Source: Colwellia piezophila ATCC BAA-637
GTDB lineage: Bacteria > Pseudomonadota > Gammaproteobacteria > Enterobacterales > Alteromonadaceae
Assembly (NCBI RefSeq): GCF_000378625.1
Contig: NZ_KB905160.1
Location: 743,848-807,847, forward strand
Reading direction: 5' to 3'
Length of the DNA: 64,000 nt
Under the pieces are notes generated by a model. It did not search any database, was not told where the DNA came from, and was given only the letters and a program-made list of their open reading frames with translations. The position numbers and the translations under genes are program-made. Shown in pieces: positions 35,468-45,033 of the stretch; positions within the stretch are counted from its first letter, which is position 1, and every line of letters starts with the position of its first letter.

Positions 35468-35571
35468 ATAAATAAAATACAAATACTTTAGTTGTTTCTA
35501 TTTTTAAGTCTTTAGTTGTGTGTGTCAACCATTAAATACAAAATAGCGGTAATTGTACCGTAATAATTTAG

Positions 35572-35713
35572 CCTAGGGTATTGACGAGTTATTTTGAAAT
35601 ATTTTATCTGTTACTTATGGCAACATATATTGTTCGGAAACAATTTAAATCACTGTTTTATTTGTATTAGTCATCCATTATGATTTATATTAACTGTCAT
35701 GTTATACCCTAGG
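35572..35713. repeat. AT-rich segment bounded by a 10-bp inverted repeat
   Basis: CCTAGGGTAT at 35572 and its exact inverse ATACCCTAGG at 35704 enclose about 120 bp of very AT-rich sequence upstream of the DUF4136 gene. The ATACC ends recall the other palindromic elements of the window. It could be a small MITE or a promoter-region structure. Confidence 0.4.
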
Positions 35714-35757
35714 TCCAAAACATATAGCACGGGCCTACTACACAAAATGGAATAGAT

Positions 35758-36336
35758 ATGACCCCAATTAAATTATTAATGATTGCTACCTTGATTGCTT
35801 TTACCGCAGGTTGTGCAACACATTCAGCTAAAGTTGATTTTGATAGAAATACAGACGTTGACACTATTAACTACAAGACCTTTGCCTGGCTAACGAAAGG
35901 CAAAATAATGGCGCCTCCTGTTGATATTAATCCGGTAATGAAAGTTAGAGTTGATGAAAGCATTGAGCAAGCTTTTATGGCCAAGGGATATCAGTTAGTT
36001 GATAACGCTGAGGATGCTGATTTCACTATTTCTTATACGGTAGGTAGTCGTGATAAAATTAAAGTGAATAGTTACCCGGCTACCTATAATTCAGGTTTTG
36101 GCTGGGGCCGAGGTTACTATGGCGGCCGTGGTTATTACGGAACTATGTCAATGGGTACTGAAACTAGTATCAAACAGTACACTGAAGGTAAATTAGCTAT
36201 TGATGTTTATGATGTTAAAACGCGTCAACCGGTTTGGCATGGTTGGGCAACGAAGCGTTTAACCTCTGATGATAAAGAAGCACCTTCAGCGATGTTGAAT
36301 GATATTGTTCTTCAGGTTGTTAATCAGTTTCACTAA
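35758..36336 (+). CDS. DUF4136-family lipoprotein
   Basis: A 192-residue envelope lipoprotein: signal MTPIKLLMIATLIAFTAGC with lipidation at that Cys. The DUF4136 domain follows with FAWLTKGK, DESIEQAFMAKGYQ, ADFTISYTVG and the glycine/tyrosine-rich segment GWGRGYYGGRGYYG, ending RQPVWHGWATKRL. Function of the family is unknown. Monocistronic: its own terminator follows. Confidence 0.85.
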   Translation: MTPIKLLMIATLIAFTAGCATHSAKVDFDRNTDVDTINYKTFAWLTKGKIMAPPVDINPVMKVRVDESIEQAFMAKGYQLVDNAEDADFTISYTVGSRDKIKVNSYPATYNSGFGWGRGYYGGRGYYGTMSMGTETSIKQYTEGKLAIDVYDVKTRQPVWHGWATKRLTSDDKEAPSAMLNDIVLQVVNQFH

Positions 36337-36358
36337 AAACAACTTTAATCTTTGATTT

Positions 36359-36383
36359 AAAAACGGCCTAGCCGTTTTTTTTT
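36359..36383 (+). terminator. rho-independent terminator
   Basis: AAAACGGC-CTA-GCCGTTTT hairpin followed by a T-run, 22 bp after the DUF4136 gene. Confidence 0.85.
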
Positions 36384-36412
36384 GCTTTGAAAAAAGTACT
36401 TTAAGATAACTA

Positions 36413-36863
36413 ATACCAATTACACTAATAAATTGTTCAGCTTAGAATTGTATTAGCGAGCTTAGATCAAGCAAAATTACTTAAATCATAGTTATTCTAT
36501 ATTTCATTAATTTTGAGCCGTTATTGGTTCGCTAATAAACTCCCAAAGGGCGAGTACCTAATAAAAGCTAAAGGCTTACATGCGTCGTTATTAATTTCGA
36601 CAAGCAGGCTACATGGATGGTGTTCTTAGAGGATGCAGACGGTACAGGAAGTACTTTATTAGATAATGCAGACGGTACAGGAAGTACCTTATTAGATAAT
36701 GCAGACGGTACAGGAAGTACCTTATTAGATAATGCAGGAGCATATTATCCTGAGCATATTATCCAGAGCTTATTCTCCGGAACAACCATTCTCTTCAATC
36801 AATGCATTGCCTCTATGCCTTTTAATTCTCGCTAAGTGGTAAATTAATTAATGTACTTGGTAT
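36413..36863. repeat. MITE-like dispersed repeat, family A, full copy with internal minisatellite
   Basis: A 451-bp element with the same terminal inverted repeats and interior as the 28949 copy, expanded inside by a 33-bp tandem repeat (36633-36731). With the DUF4136 terminator it accounts for nearly all of the 637-bp gap before the HD-GYP gene. Confidence 0.75.
36633..36731. repeat. 33-bp minisatellite, three units
   Basis: Three near-identical units beginning ATGCAGACGGTACAGGAAGT and ending TTATTAGATA, one base different in the first. The sequence arises from the segment TAGAGAATGCAGGAGC seen once in the simple copy at 28949. Being a multiple of three, it keeps an open frame (repeated ADGTGSTLLDN), which I regard as incidental. 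Confidence 0.8.
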
Positions 36864-36973
36864 AACTATTAAAACTTAACTGACAGAAGTTTTGTAACCT
36901 TTTAGTTAATAGCTAGTAATTTAGTAGTTCTGAATTACACTGATATTATGGCTAACCAACAATATAGACATCG

Positions 36974-38530
36974 ATGAGTAATTTTATTTTTCAAGACGAA
37001 GTTGAAGAAGAAATTGACAAAAAAACCGCTAAACCGGATAAGTTTTGGCGAATTTTGGTCATTGATGATGATGAAGCTGTGCATCAAGTTACCAGACTCG
37101 TGCTCGCTGATGCTGAAATTGAACATAGAAAACTGGATATAGTGTCTGCTTTTTCGAGTAAGCAAGCTAAAGAAATTCTACAAAATGACGATTCTTTTTG
37201 CATGGCATTTGTTGATGTGGTGATGGAAACGGATCATGCTGGCTTAGAGCTCGTTGAGTGGATAAGAAAAGTGAAGAAAAATCAAACCATTCGCTTAATA
37301 CTGAGAACCGGGCAAGCGGGCTCAGCACCTGAAGCCAAAGTCATTAAAGAATTTGATATTAATGATTATAAAGAAAAAACCGACTTTACCGCCAATAAAA
37401 TGATCACCACAGTATACGCCAGTATACGGGCTTATCGTGACATAATAACGATCAAACGTAGTCTGGATGCTTTTAAAAAGCTTATTGAAGCGACTCATGA
37501 TTTATTAAAAATAGATCAGTTAAAGAATTTTGGCTCAGCAGCACTTGATCACTTACTTGCCTTGATGAATGTTGAAAGCTCAGCACTTTATATCGTCAGA
37601 ACCCAAGTAGATTTCGCTAAACAGTCAACCAGCTCAATTATTGCCTGTACCGGAAAATATGTCAGTGAGTCAAGTTCACTCGAAGAGTCTGATATTAACT
37701 CTCAAGTTAAAGCACGTATTCGACAAGTGTTTATTGACAAATGTCACTATCGTGATGAGGAGTGTTTTGTTGGTTATTATCATGCGTCAGATAATGCAGC
37801 ATCGGTGTTATATATTGAATTTGAAGATGATAATGAACACTTCAAAGCTAGCTTAGCGGAGCTATTCGCCACTAACGTAGCGCTAATTCTGGAGAGTTTA
37901 ACCAAGCAAAAAGAAATAGAAAAAACTCAAAAAGAACTATTATTTATTGTTGGTGAAGCAGTGGAAGCCCGTAGTAAAGAAACCGGTGCCCATGTACGCC
38001 GAGTTGCTATTATTTGCGATCTGTTAGCCACAAAGCTGGGATTAGCCCAGGATTTTATCGAAGCCATACGCCAAGCGGCGCCACTACATGATTTAGGTAA
38101 GATAGCTATCCCTGAACATATTTTACATAAGCCGGGCAAGTTAGAGGGAGAAGAATGGGAAATCATGAAGTCACATGCGCAGATTGGTGCAGATATTTTA
38201 GAAAAATCTACCGTGAGTGTCTCTCAGCTTGCAGCCCGATTGGCTAATTTTCACCATGAAAACTGGGATGGTAGTGGTTACCCCAAAGGATTGAAAGGAG
38301 AAGAAATACCGGTAGAAGCTAGGATTATGGCCGTAGCGGATGTCTTTGATGCCTTGGGCTCTAGACGCTGTTATAAAGAGCCTTGGCCAAACGATAAGAT
38401 AAAAGAGTTTTTATTAGCTGAAATAGGTAAAAAATTTGAGGCTGAGTTAGTTTATCTCATTATCGATAACTTTGACGAATTCATACAAATAAGAGAGGAT
38501 TACCCCGACAATACAAACCCCGCTCATTAA
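36974..38530 (+). CDS. response regulator with DUF3369 and HD-GYP domains (cyclic-di-GMP phosphodiesterase)
   Basis: A 518-residue protein. The receiver (~25-145) has VIDDDEA and phospho-acceptor D81 (AFVDVVME). A DUF3369-type GAF-like middle (~160-315) follows. The HD-GYP domain (~330-500) has intact motifs HDLGKIAIPEHIL, HAQIGADIL, FHHENWDGSGYPKGLKGEEIP and VADVFDAL, so it should hydrolyse cyclic-di-GMP. It contrasts with the degenerate HD-GYP protein at 25724. No kinase gene adjoins it. Confidence 0.92.
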   Translation: MSNFIFQDEVEEEIDKKTAKPDKFWRILVIDDDEAVHQVTRLVLADAEIEHRKLDIVSAFSSKQAKEILQNDDSFCMAFVDVVMETDHAGLELVEWIRKVKKNQTIRLILRTGQAGSAPEAKVIKEFDINDYKEKTDFTANKMITTVYASIRAYRDIITIKRSLDAFKKLIEATHDLLKIDQLKNFGSAALDHLLALMNVESSALYIVRTQVDFAKQSTSSIIACTGKYVSESSSLEESDINSQVKARIRQVFIDKCHYRDEECFVGYYHASDNAASVLYIEFEDDNEHFKASLAELFATNVALILESLTKQKEIEKTQKELLFIVGEAVEARSKETGAHVRRVAIICDLLATKLGLAQDFIEAIRQAAPLHDLGKIAIPEHILHKPGKLEGEEWEIMKSHAQIGADILEKSTVSVSQLAARLANFHHENWDGSGYPKGLKGEEIPVEARIMAVADVFDALGSRRCYKEPWPNDKIKEFLLAEIGKKFEAELVYLIIDNFDEFIQIREDYPDNTNPAH

Positions 38531-38572
38531 ATCTTGGATAGACAACCTTTGATATTGTTAACCTTTTGCTCG

Positions 38573-39166
38573 TTAAGTACGTGATAATTTATCGACTGTC
38601 GCTAAACAAGCAGCCATAAAGGTATCAATAAAGTACTCAACTTCGGGCATATTTAGCTTTAATTGCTCTATTTTTACCGCTAACCTTTGTTCAACATGAT
38701 CAAACTCAGGGTTCTTGTGATTTATTTCATCCAAAGCTTTGATGTAAGCAACAATAATATCTGCAGCCTTTACTATGGTTTTGTAGTCTTCAGAGACATT
38801 ATCTTGCACGATGATATCACGGAAAACCTCCTGTAAATCATCAGGCAGAGACGCTAAACACTCTTCTTCGGCCAATAATTCTATCTTTTTAAATTCTCTC
38901 GCTATTTCCTTATTGGCATATTTAGTTGGGCTAACAATATCGCCATAACGGGTTTCACTGGCTTCATGATATAAAGCAATGGTTGATAATTTATCGGCAT
39001 TAATTTGACCGCTAAATTTTTTATTTTTAATTACCGCCAGTAAATGGGCAACAATTGCGACTTGATGAGAGTGTTCGGCAACATTCTCAGGCTTGACACA
39101 AAACATTAATGACCATCGCTTGATTAACGGCATGCGAAACATCCAGGCTAAAAATGAACTCTGCAT
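38573..39166 (-). CDS. yfbR: YfbR-family HD-domain 5'-nucleotidase
   Basis: A 197-residue HD-domain protein (E. coli YfbR 199), which dephosphorylates deoxyribonucleoside 5'-monophosphates. It has RMPLIKRWSLMFCVKPENVAEHSHQVA, cut here as the YfbR N-terminal block, then YHEASETRYGDIVSPTKYA and KAADIIVAYIKALDE. The second HD-motif position reads HE, not the HD I expect for the family, a conservative change in a metal ligand. Convergent with the HD-GYP gene. Confidence 0.87.
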   Translation of the reverse strand: MQSSFLAWMFRMPLIKRWSLMFCVKPENVAEHSHQVAIVAHLLAVIKNKKFSGQINADKLSTIALYHEASETRYGDIVSPTKYANKEIAREFKKIELLAEEECLASLPDDLQEVFRDIIVQDNVSEDYKTIVKAADIIVAYIKALDEINHKNPEFDHVEQRLAVKIEQLKLNMPEVEYFIDTFMAACLATVDKLSRT

Positions 39167-39291
39167 TGCAACTCCTAAAGATTGTTCACAAACGCTAGGG
39201 CAGTGTGCTCAATCATGAAATAAGTGAAAGATTCCCGATAATACACTTCAGGAATGACAATTTACCGTACGGTTGTAATCACCTTAATGAC

Positions 39292-40518
39292 TCAACTCAC
39301 TGCTACTTGCTGATAGCTAGCAAAGAAGTTCTTTAATTTCTCAATGGCTAGGGTTAACTCATCAACATGGGGTAAAAAGACTAAACGAAAGTAGTTATGC
39401 TGCTTGATGTTAAATGCACGGCCATGAACAAGCAGAATTTTTTCTTGTTTTAACAAGTCTAAAATCATTCTTTCATCATTGGTGATATTAAACTTTTTAC
39501 TATCTACTTTAACAAATAGATACAAGGCGCCCATTGCGGTATGACATGATAAACCATCAATATCATTAATCATTTTCGCCGCGACATTACGCTGTTTTAA
39601 TAAACGGCCATCACCTTCAATCAGTTCATTAATACTTTGGTAACCACCGAGCGCCGTTTGAATAGCATGTTGGCAGGGCACATTGGCACAAAGGCGCATT
39701 GAAGACAGCATAATTAAGCCTTCAATATAATCCTCAGCGTATATTTTAGGTCCAGAAATTACCATCCAACCCGCTCTGAAACCAGCGATCCGATAGTTTT
39801 TCGACAACCCCCCCATAGTGATTATTAACACATCTTGGGTCAGACGCGCGATAGGGATATGCTTGGCTTGATCGAATAATATTTTGTCATAAATTTCATC
39901 ACTGTAAATGATTAAGTCATGCTTACGAGCGAGGGCAATAATACCCAGTAAAATATCTTCAGGATAAACAGAGCCAGTGGGATTATTTGGATTGATTAAG
40001 ACAATGGCTTTGGTTTTATCGGTTATCTTTGCTGCCATATCCTCAAGGTTGGGGTACCAAAAATTTTCATCATCACAATTATAATGTACTGGGCTACCAC
40101 CAGAAAGGCACACTGCTGCTGTCCAAAGGGGATAATCAGGTGCAGGAATTAAAACCTCATCGCCGTCATTGAGCAAGCCTTGCATTGCCATCACAATCAG
40201 CTCGCTAACACCATTACCAATAAAAATGTCATCAACGCCGACATCTTTAATACCTTGCTGTTGGAAGTATTGCATCACAGCAACACGGGCAGAGTAAATG
40301 CCTTGTGATTCGGCATAACCCTGTGAACTGGGCAAGTTATGAATAACATCTTTTAGAATATCATCAGGTGCTTCAAAACCAAATGGGGCAGGGTTGCCGA
40401 TATTAAGCTTAAGGATTTTATGGCCTTCATCTTCTAGGCGTTTCGCCTCAGTAGCTATTTGTCCTCTAATATCGTAACAAACATTATTTAATTTAGATGA
40501 CTTGGTAATAGCTTTCAT
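39292..40518 (-). CDS. alaA: glutamate-pyruvate aminotransferase AlaA
   Basis: A 408-residue PLP aminotransferase (fold type I) closely resembling E. coli AlaA along its whole length: KSSKLNNVCYDIRGQI, LKLNIGNPAPFGFEAPDDIL, PAPDYPLWTAAVCLSGG, INPNNPTGSVYPEDIL, the lysine in MGGLSKNYRIAGFRAGW and QHAIQTALGGYQS. It forms alanine from pyruvate and glutamate. The ATG at 40518 matches the E. coli start; the frame extends upstream to 40575 without support. Confidence 0.93.
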   Translation of the reverse strand: MKAITKSSKLNNVCYDIRGQIATEAKRLEDEGHKILKLNIGNPAPFGFEAPDDILKDVIHNLPSSQGYAESQGIYSARVAVMQYFQQQGIKDVGVDDIFIGNGVSELIVMAMQGLLNDGDEVLIPAPDYPLWTAAVCLSGGSPVHYNCDDENFWYPNLEDMAAKITDKTKAIVLINPNNPTGSVYPEDILLGIIALARKHDLIIYSDEIYDKILFDQAKHIPIARLTQDVLIITMGGLSKNYRIAGFRAGWMVISGPKIYAEDYIEGLIMLSSMRLCANVPCQHAIQTALGGYQSINELIEGDGRLLKQRNVAAKMINDIDGLSCHTAMGALYLFVKVDSKKFNITNDERMILDLLKQEKILLVHGRAFNIKQHNYFRLVFLPHVDELTLAIEKLKNFFASYQQVAVS

Positions 40519-40789
40519 GAGTTGGCAACTTCTTATAATTAAAGGGAGAAAATGAGCTGATATTATTGTTGCCAATAATGCACTGTTTTGAAAGCATTAT
40601 TTAGGCTTTTTTTAATGATAATTTGTTGGGTTTTGTTCAACAAAGGTATATTAAAATGATTAGCTACTTTTGTGCAGCGATACTGCACTTAGTCGACCAA
40701 AAAATGCTAAGTTATCTAGCTAAGAAATAACGGTGCAAATCAAAAGATTAGTAAAGTGTAGCGTCAACTCAATAGCTTAAGGTATTGGT

Positions 40790-41197
40790 ATGTATTTAGG
40801 GAAATGTCTTTGTGGTGAAGTGAGTATTAGGCTGAACGGTAGTATCAGCGACATTATTCATTGTCACTGTTCTTTATGTCGAAAAAATAGTGGTACTGCC
40901 TTTGCCACCAACGGTTTTATTAATACCGCTGACTTTGAAATTACTTCAGGGAAAAGCAGTTTAAGTTCTTTTTCATTTAAGCCTGGCCGCAGTCGACATT
41001 TTTGCAGTCAATGTGGTTCACCCGTGTATAGCTCAAACGAGGATGATCCTAAACGATTAAGAATCCGTTTAGGCATTATTGATAGTGATATTAAAGAACG
41101 ACCAATCTCCCATAACTTTGTCAGTTCGAAAGCAAATTGGGAAGTTCTTGAGGCTGATTTACCTCACTATGAAGGTCTTGAACCAAACCGTAAATAA
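40790..41197 (+). CDS. GFA-family (glutathione-dependent formaldehyde-activating enzyme-like) zinc protein
   Basis: A 135-residue CENP-V/GFA domain protein. Zinc-binding cysteines are visible in CLCGEVSIRL, HCHCSLCRKNSGTAF and FCSQCGSPVYSS. Family members act on glutathione adducts or similar small-molecule thiols; the substrate here is unknown. It is monocistronic and followed by a palindromic element. Confidence 0.85.
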   Translation: MYLGKCLCGEVSIRLNGSISDIIHCHCSLCRKNSGTAFATNGFINTADFEITSGKSSLSSFSFKPGRSRHFCSQCGSPVYSSNEDDPKRLRIRLGIIDSDIKERPISHNFVSSKANWEVLEADLPHYEGLEPNRK

Positions 41198-41233
41198 GGT
41201 TAATTAGATACAAAAATCCTATAACCTACAGCC

Positions 41234-41500
41234 TATACCCAAACCACCTCAAAATGCTCGTTTCAGGACGCCTGAGCGATTCATGGTCAAGGCGTGTATT
41301 TCATTAATGGTTGTTCCCTTAATGAACTACGCAACGATGAACGTGATTTGCTCAGACGTCCCCGAAGGACTGGTTTAGAAACGCTTTATCCATCGTTATT
41401 GACTTCGACAAGGGAATAACCATTCTCTTCAATCAATGCCTTGGCTAAAGACGTTTCTAATTCCAGCTGAATCCTGCATATTGAGGTGGCTTGGGTATAT
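41234..41500. repeat. palindromic MITE-like element, family B with family A core
   Basis: A 267-bp element with terminal inverted repeats TATACCCAAACCACCTCAA and its reverse TTGAGGTGGCTTGGGTATA (two mismatches). It contains the family A core (GTTATTGACTTCGACAAGGG and a block ending TCAATCAATGCCTTGGC) and the AATTCCAGCTGAA block shared with 23992. It seems a composite. It occupies most of the 360-bp gap between the GFA gene and proS. Confidence 0.7.
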
Positions 41501-41505
41501 AGCAA

Positions 41506-41525
41506 AAAGGGGCCTAAGCCCCTTT
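41506..41525 (-). terminator. terminator of proS (bidirectional hairpin)
   Basis: AAAGGGGC-CTAA-GCCCCTTT hairpin, followed on the minus strand by TTTTT, 32 bp after the proS stop codon. Confidence 0.85.
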
Positions 41526-41557
41526 ATTATTACGACTACTTATTCAACGAAATCAAT

Positions 41558-43255
41558 TTAGCTGAACAAAGCCATAACATCATCAATGGCGATTAATGAT
41601 TTTTCACCGGTAATACGGTTTTTAAGTTCAACTTGCTTCGCATCTAAATTACGTTCACCAATGATAACTAATAAGGGGGTGCCCATTAATTCATGATCAG
41701 CAAACATCACACCTGGACGCTCTTTTCTGTCATCAAATAGTACTTCAATACCGGCTTGAATTAGCGACTCATATAAAGCTTCAGCGGTTTCTTTTACCCG
41801 TGCCGATTTTGCCATATTCATCGGTACAATTGCTACTTGAAATGGAGCAATTGCTTTTGGCCATTTTATGCCATATTTATCATGGTTTTGCTCAATAGCT
41901 GCTGCGACAATACGAGAAACACCAATACCGTAACAACCCATAGTTAAGGTTTGGTTTTTACCACCCTCATTTAAAACAGAACACTTCATCGCTTCGGCAT
42001 ATTTACGGCCTAACTGGAAAATATGACCGACTTCGATACCACGTTTTATTTCGATAGTACCCTGGCCACATGGACTTGGGTCACCAGCAACAACATTACG
42101 GATATCTTGAATGCTGATCTCACCACAATCTCGTTGCCAGTTAACGCCGGTAAAAGAATGGTTATTTTCGTTAGCACCACAGACAAAATCGCTTAAGTGA
42201 GCAGCACTACGATCAACAATCACTTCAACAGTTAAGCCTTTAGGTCCTAAGGAAGTGCTATGACAGTTAGCAATCGCAGACACTTGTTCGTCAGTTGCGA
42301 ATGTTAACGGGGAAGCAATTTGTGCTAAGTTCTCAGCTTTAACTTCATTGAGTTGATGATCGCCACGAAGCACTAATGCAACTATTTTTTCTGGCTCTCC
42401 TTCTTCTGTTGTACCAACAACTAATAAGGTTTTAACGGTAGTTTTTAAATCTAGTTCTGAGGTTTTGATTAAACGCTCAAGTTTTAATGCAACTTTCTCA
42501 ATATCTTGAGTCGGCTCACCGCGTTCACCTGTTGGTGCTAACGCTTCGGCTTTTTCAATGTTGGCAGCAAAGTCGCTAGCATCACTAAAAGCAATGTCAT
42601 CTTCACCTGAGTCAGCAAGTACATGGAATTCATGTGACTTTTCACCACCAATAGAGCCTGTATCCGCTATAACCGGACGGAAGTCTAGTTCAAGACGTTC
42701 AAAGATACGGCAGTAAGCATCAAACATAATTTGGTAGGTTTTTTCTAAACATTCGTCTTCTAAATGAAAAGAATAAGCATCTTTCATTAAGAATTCACGG
42801 CCACGCATTACACCAAAACGAGGACGAATTTCATCACGGAATTTAGTTTGAATTTGAAAAACAGTTAACGGTAATTGTTTGTAGCTGCTAAGTTCGTTAG
42901 CAACCAGCTTAGTGACCACTTCTTCATGGGTTGGCCCTAAAACAAAATCACGTTGATGGCGATCTTTTAAGCGCAATAACTCCGGACCATAATCAGCGAG
43001 TCTACCCGATTCTTCCCATAAATCTGCAGGTTGCACCATAGGCATCAATATTTCATTGCCACCAGCACGTTGAATTTCTTCACGGACAATGTTCTCAACT
43101 TTTTTCAACACGCGTAAACCTGTTGGTAACCAAGTATATAACCCAGAAGCAAGGTTTCGAACAAGGCCTGCTCGTAACATTAACTGATGGCTGATAACTT
43201 CTGCACTGGCAGGGGTTTCTTTAAGAGTAGACAGTAAATATTGACTGGTACGCAT
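41558..43255 (-). CDS. proS: prolyl-tRNA synthetase
   Basis: A 565-residue class II synthetase of the bacterial type with an editing insertion. It has [46 protein letters not shown] and [20 protein letters not shown] (motif 2). The INS editing domain (~225-405) contains [17 protein letters not shown], and [17 protein letters not shown] (motif 3) precedes the C-terminal anticodon-binding domain with [19 protein letters not shown]. It charges tRNA-Pro and hydrolyses mischarged alanyl-tRNA-Pro. Monocistronic. Confidence 0.96.
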   Translation of the reverse strand: MRTSQYLLSTLKETPASAEVISHQLMLRAGLVRNLASGLYTWLPTGLRVLKKVENIVREEIQRAGGNEILMPMVQPADLWEESGRLADYGPELLRLKDRHQRDFVLGPTHEEVVTKLVANELSSYKQLPLTVFQIQTKFRDEIRPRFGVMRGREFLMKDAYSFHLEDECLEKTYQIMFDAYCRIFERLELDFRPVIADTGSIGGEKSHEFHVLADSGEDDIAFSDASDFAANIEKAEALAPTGERGEPTQDIEKVALKLERLIKTSELDLKTTVKTLLVVGTTEEGEPEKIVALVLRGDHQLNEVKAENLAQIASPLTFATDEQVSAIANCHSTSLGPKGLTVEVIVDRSAAHLSDFVCGANENNHSFTGVNWQRDCGEISIQDIRNVVAGDPSPCGQGTIEIKRGIEVGHIFQLGRKYAEAMKCSVLNEGGKNQTLTMGCYGIGVSRIVAAAIEQNHDKYGIKWPKAIAPFQVAIVPMNMAKSARVKETAEALYESLIQAGIEVLFDDRKERPGVMFADHELMGTPLLVIIGERNLDAKQVELKNRITGEKSLIAIDDVMALFS

Positions 43256-43378
43256 TGTTAAAGTTTCCGTAAAAAAGAGATAAAAATAATTGGCGCTATT
43301 CTAACAGGGGGCTAGCCTATGAAAAAGTAAAAAATGTAATATTTATGGCTTACAGGAATCTAGCCTATGCATATGAAG

Positions 43379-44377
43379 TTATCTTGTCATTTTCTTTACA
43401 AAAACCACCACAAAGAGAGCAATAGTAAAGCTACCCGTAAAAGCCTCTATGGCAGCAATAGCACGCGATACTCCAACAGGAGTAAAGTCGCCATAACCTA
43501 AGGTAGTAAAGGTGACCACTGAATAGTAAAGTGAAGATAAGAAGAAAGAGATATTTTCACTCGTGGTGAATTCTGTACCCATCGCTTGAATATTACCGTT
43601 GTAGCTTAAACCGGTAAAAGCATAAATAATGGCACAAATAAATATAATGGCCATAGACAAACCGATGATCCGTAGCGGCGCTTCGCCATAACCACAAAAT
43701 ATATCGACAATTTTTGATATTGTTCGTTTCATACTATATCGCGGTAATTGTAAACGGCGCATAGTTAACTCTTTTTGAATAAAGTAACCAGAGAGGGTAA
43801 AGATTCCTTCGTGTTCAGCGTGTTTACGCAAATCTCGGTAAATTTCTTCAGCTTGCTCTAAGTAATCAATGTTTTCTTGTGCGTTTTTAGCGACTAGAGC
43901 CGCTTTTGCATCATATTCTTGTTTGATTTTATTGCCTATTTTAACATTCTCAAACTTGCTTCCGGTCCACTTTACCCCAAGCATATTAGTGCCTTCTAAA
44001 TTGGCACAATTTAAGTTTGAGTCACGTAAATCAGCTTTCATTATGCTGGCATGTTGTAAATTAATATTGAATAAATGACCACTTTTAAGGTTGGTGTGAT
44101 AAAAATCAGCATAAGAGAAGTCATAGCCTTTTTTCTCGTGATGGTTTACAAGGTCGATACCTTGAAGGTTAGTTCTAGCGAGCTTAATTCCGCGCAGCAT
44201 TCCACCTCCTCGGGCATACTTTTCCAGACGTTGTTTGACATCAAGGCCGGACTTATCCACTTCCTTATCATGCCAATAACAAAAGCCAGAGTTATTGGCT
44301 TCACCCTGGCAGCAAAAGGCTTGCTGCTTGGTGCTATCGGGGTCTTGATATTGACACAATAATTTTATTTTATTCAT
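43379..44377 (-). CDS. pentapeptide-repeat ion channel (two-helix potassium-channel type)
   Basis: A 332-residue protein. The N-terminus is cysteine-rich (LLCQYQDP, FCCQGEANNSGFCYWHDKE), perhaps zinc-binding. Pentapeptide repeats follow (~65-150: IDLVNHHEKK, FYHTNLKSGHL, KADLRDSNLNCANLEGTN). After a linker, two membrane helices (~235-255, 300-322) enclose a pore loop with the filter TTLGYGDFTPVG, as in K+ channels. The ATG at 44377 is preferred to a TTG at 44422. Fusion of a pentapeptide domain to an Ion_trans_2 pore suggests a gated inner-membrane potassium channel; the signal is unknown. Confidence 0.8.
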   Translation of the reverse strand: MNKIKLLCQYQDPDSTKQQAFCCQGEANNSGFCYWHDKEVDKSGLDVKQRLEKYARGGGMLRGIKLARTNLQGIDLVNHHEKKGYDFSYADFYHTNLKSGHLFNINLQHASIMKADLRDSNLNCANLEGTNMLGVKWTGSKFENVKIGNKIKQEYDAKAALVAKNAQENIDYLEQAEEIYRDLRKHAEHEGIFTLSGYFIQKELTMRRLQLPRYSMKRTISKIVDIFCGYGEAPLRIIGLSMAIIFICAIIYAFTGLSYNGNIQAMGTEFTTSENISFFLSSLYYSVVTFTTLGYGDFTPVGVSRAIAAIEAFTGSFTIALFVVVFVKKMTR

Positions 44378-44424
44378 TTTAATAGTATAGTGCCGAACAT
44401 CAAAAAGTAAAAAAAGGAACAAAT

Positions 44425-44907
44425 GTGCAGATAACGTTAATTCAAGCAGATTACCATAATGAGCAACATGGCAAAGATTTAATCATGCTGTTAAACGCCT
44501 ATGCCCTAGACCCCATGGGTGGCGGTGAAGCACTTAGCGATAACGTCCAGCGAACTTTGGTAGCTACCTTAGCGGGACGAACTGATTTTTTAACCTTACT
44601 TTGTTACGTTGACGGTAAACCCGCGGGCATCCTTAATTGTGTCGAAGGCTTTTCTACATTTAAATGTAAACCTTTACTCAATATCCATGATTGCGGAGTA
44701 TTAAAAGAATATAGAGGTTTAGGTTTGAGCCAAAAACTCTTTATTGAAGTTGAAAAAATATCGAGAGAACGAGGTTACTGTAAATTAACTCTCGAGGTAT
44801 TAGAGGGCAATATTGTCGCGCAGAACGCTTATAAGAAGTTAGGTTTTAGTGGCTATGAACTCGATGAGAAAACGGGCAAAGCGCTGTTCTGGGAAAAAGT
44901 ACTTTAA
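44425..44907 (+). CDS. GNAT-family N-acetyltransferase
   Basis: A 160-residue acetyltransferase with the acetyl-CoA loop VLKEYRGLGLSQKL and the C-terminal LEVLEGNIVAQNAYKKLGF block. The GTG start is chosen because AAGGA lies 9 bases upstream. The substrate is unknown. It is divergent from the channel gene with only 47 bp between, so promoters must overlap. Confidence 0.85.
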   Translation: MQITLIQADYHNEQHGKDLIMLLNAYALDPMGGGEALSDNVQRTLVATLAGRTDFLTLLCYVDGKPAGILNCVEGFSTFKCKPLLNIHDCGVLKEYRGLGLSQKLFIEVEKISRERGYCKLTLEVLEGNIVAQNAYKKLGFSGYELDEKTGKALFWEKVL

Positions 44908-45033
44908 GGCTCTTTCTTAAAAGCTGTTGCCTAGAGTCGTTGGGCAACGCTAGATATAATTGCATGTTAATGAGCTGTTTTTAATTTAGCTGAAAACGCT
45001 CACTAACATTCAATTCATGATGTTGCCGGTACG

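Noticed and set aside
36617..36835. 72-codon ORF with a repeated ADGTGSTLLDN peptide
   Set aside because: It lies wholly in a MITE copy, has no ribosome site, and the repeat is a 33-bp minisatellite whose open frame is a by-product of its length.
44927..44951. GTTGCC...GGGCAAC hairpin after the GNAT gene
   Set aside because: Short imperfect stem without a T-run, not good enough to call a terminator.
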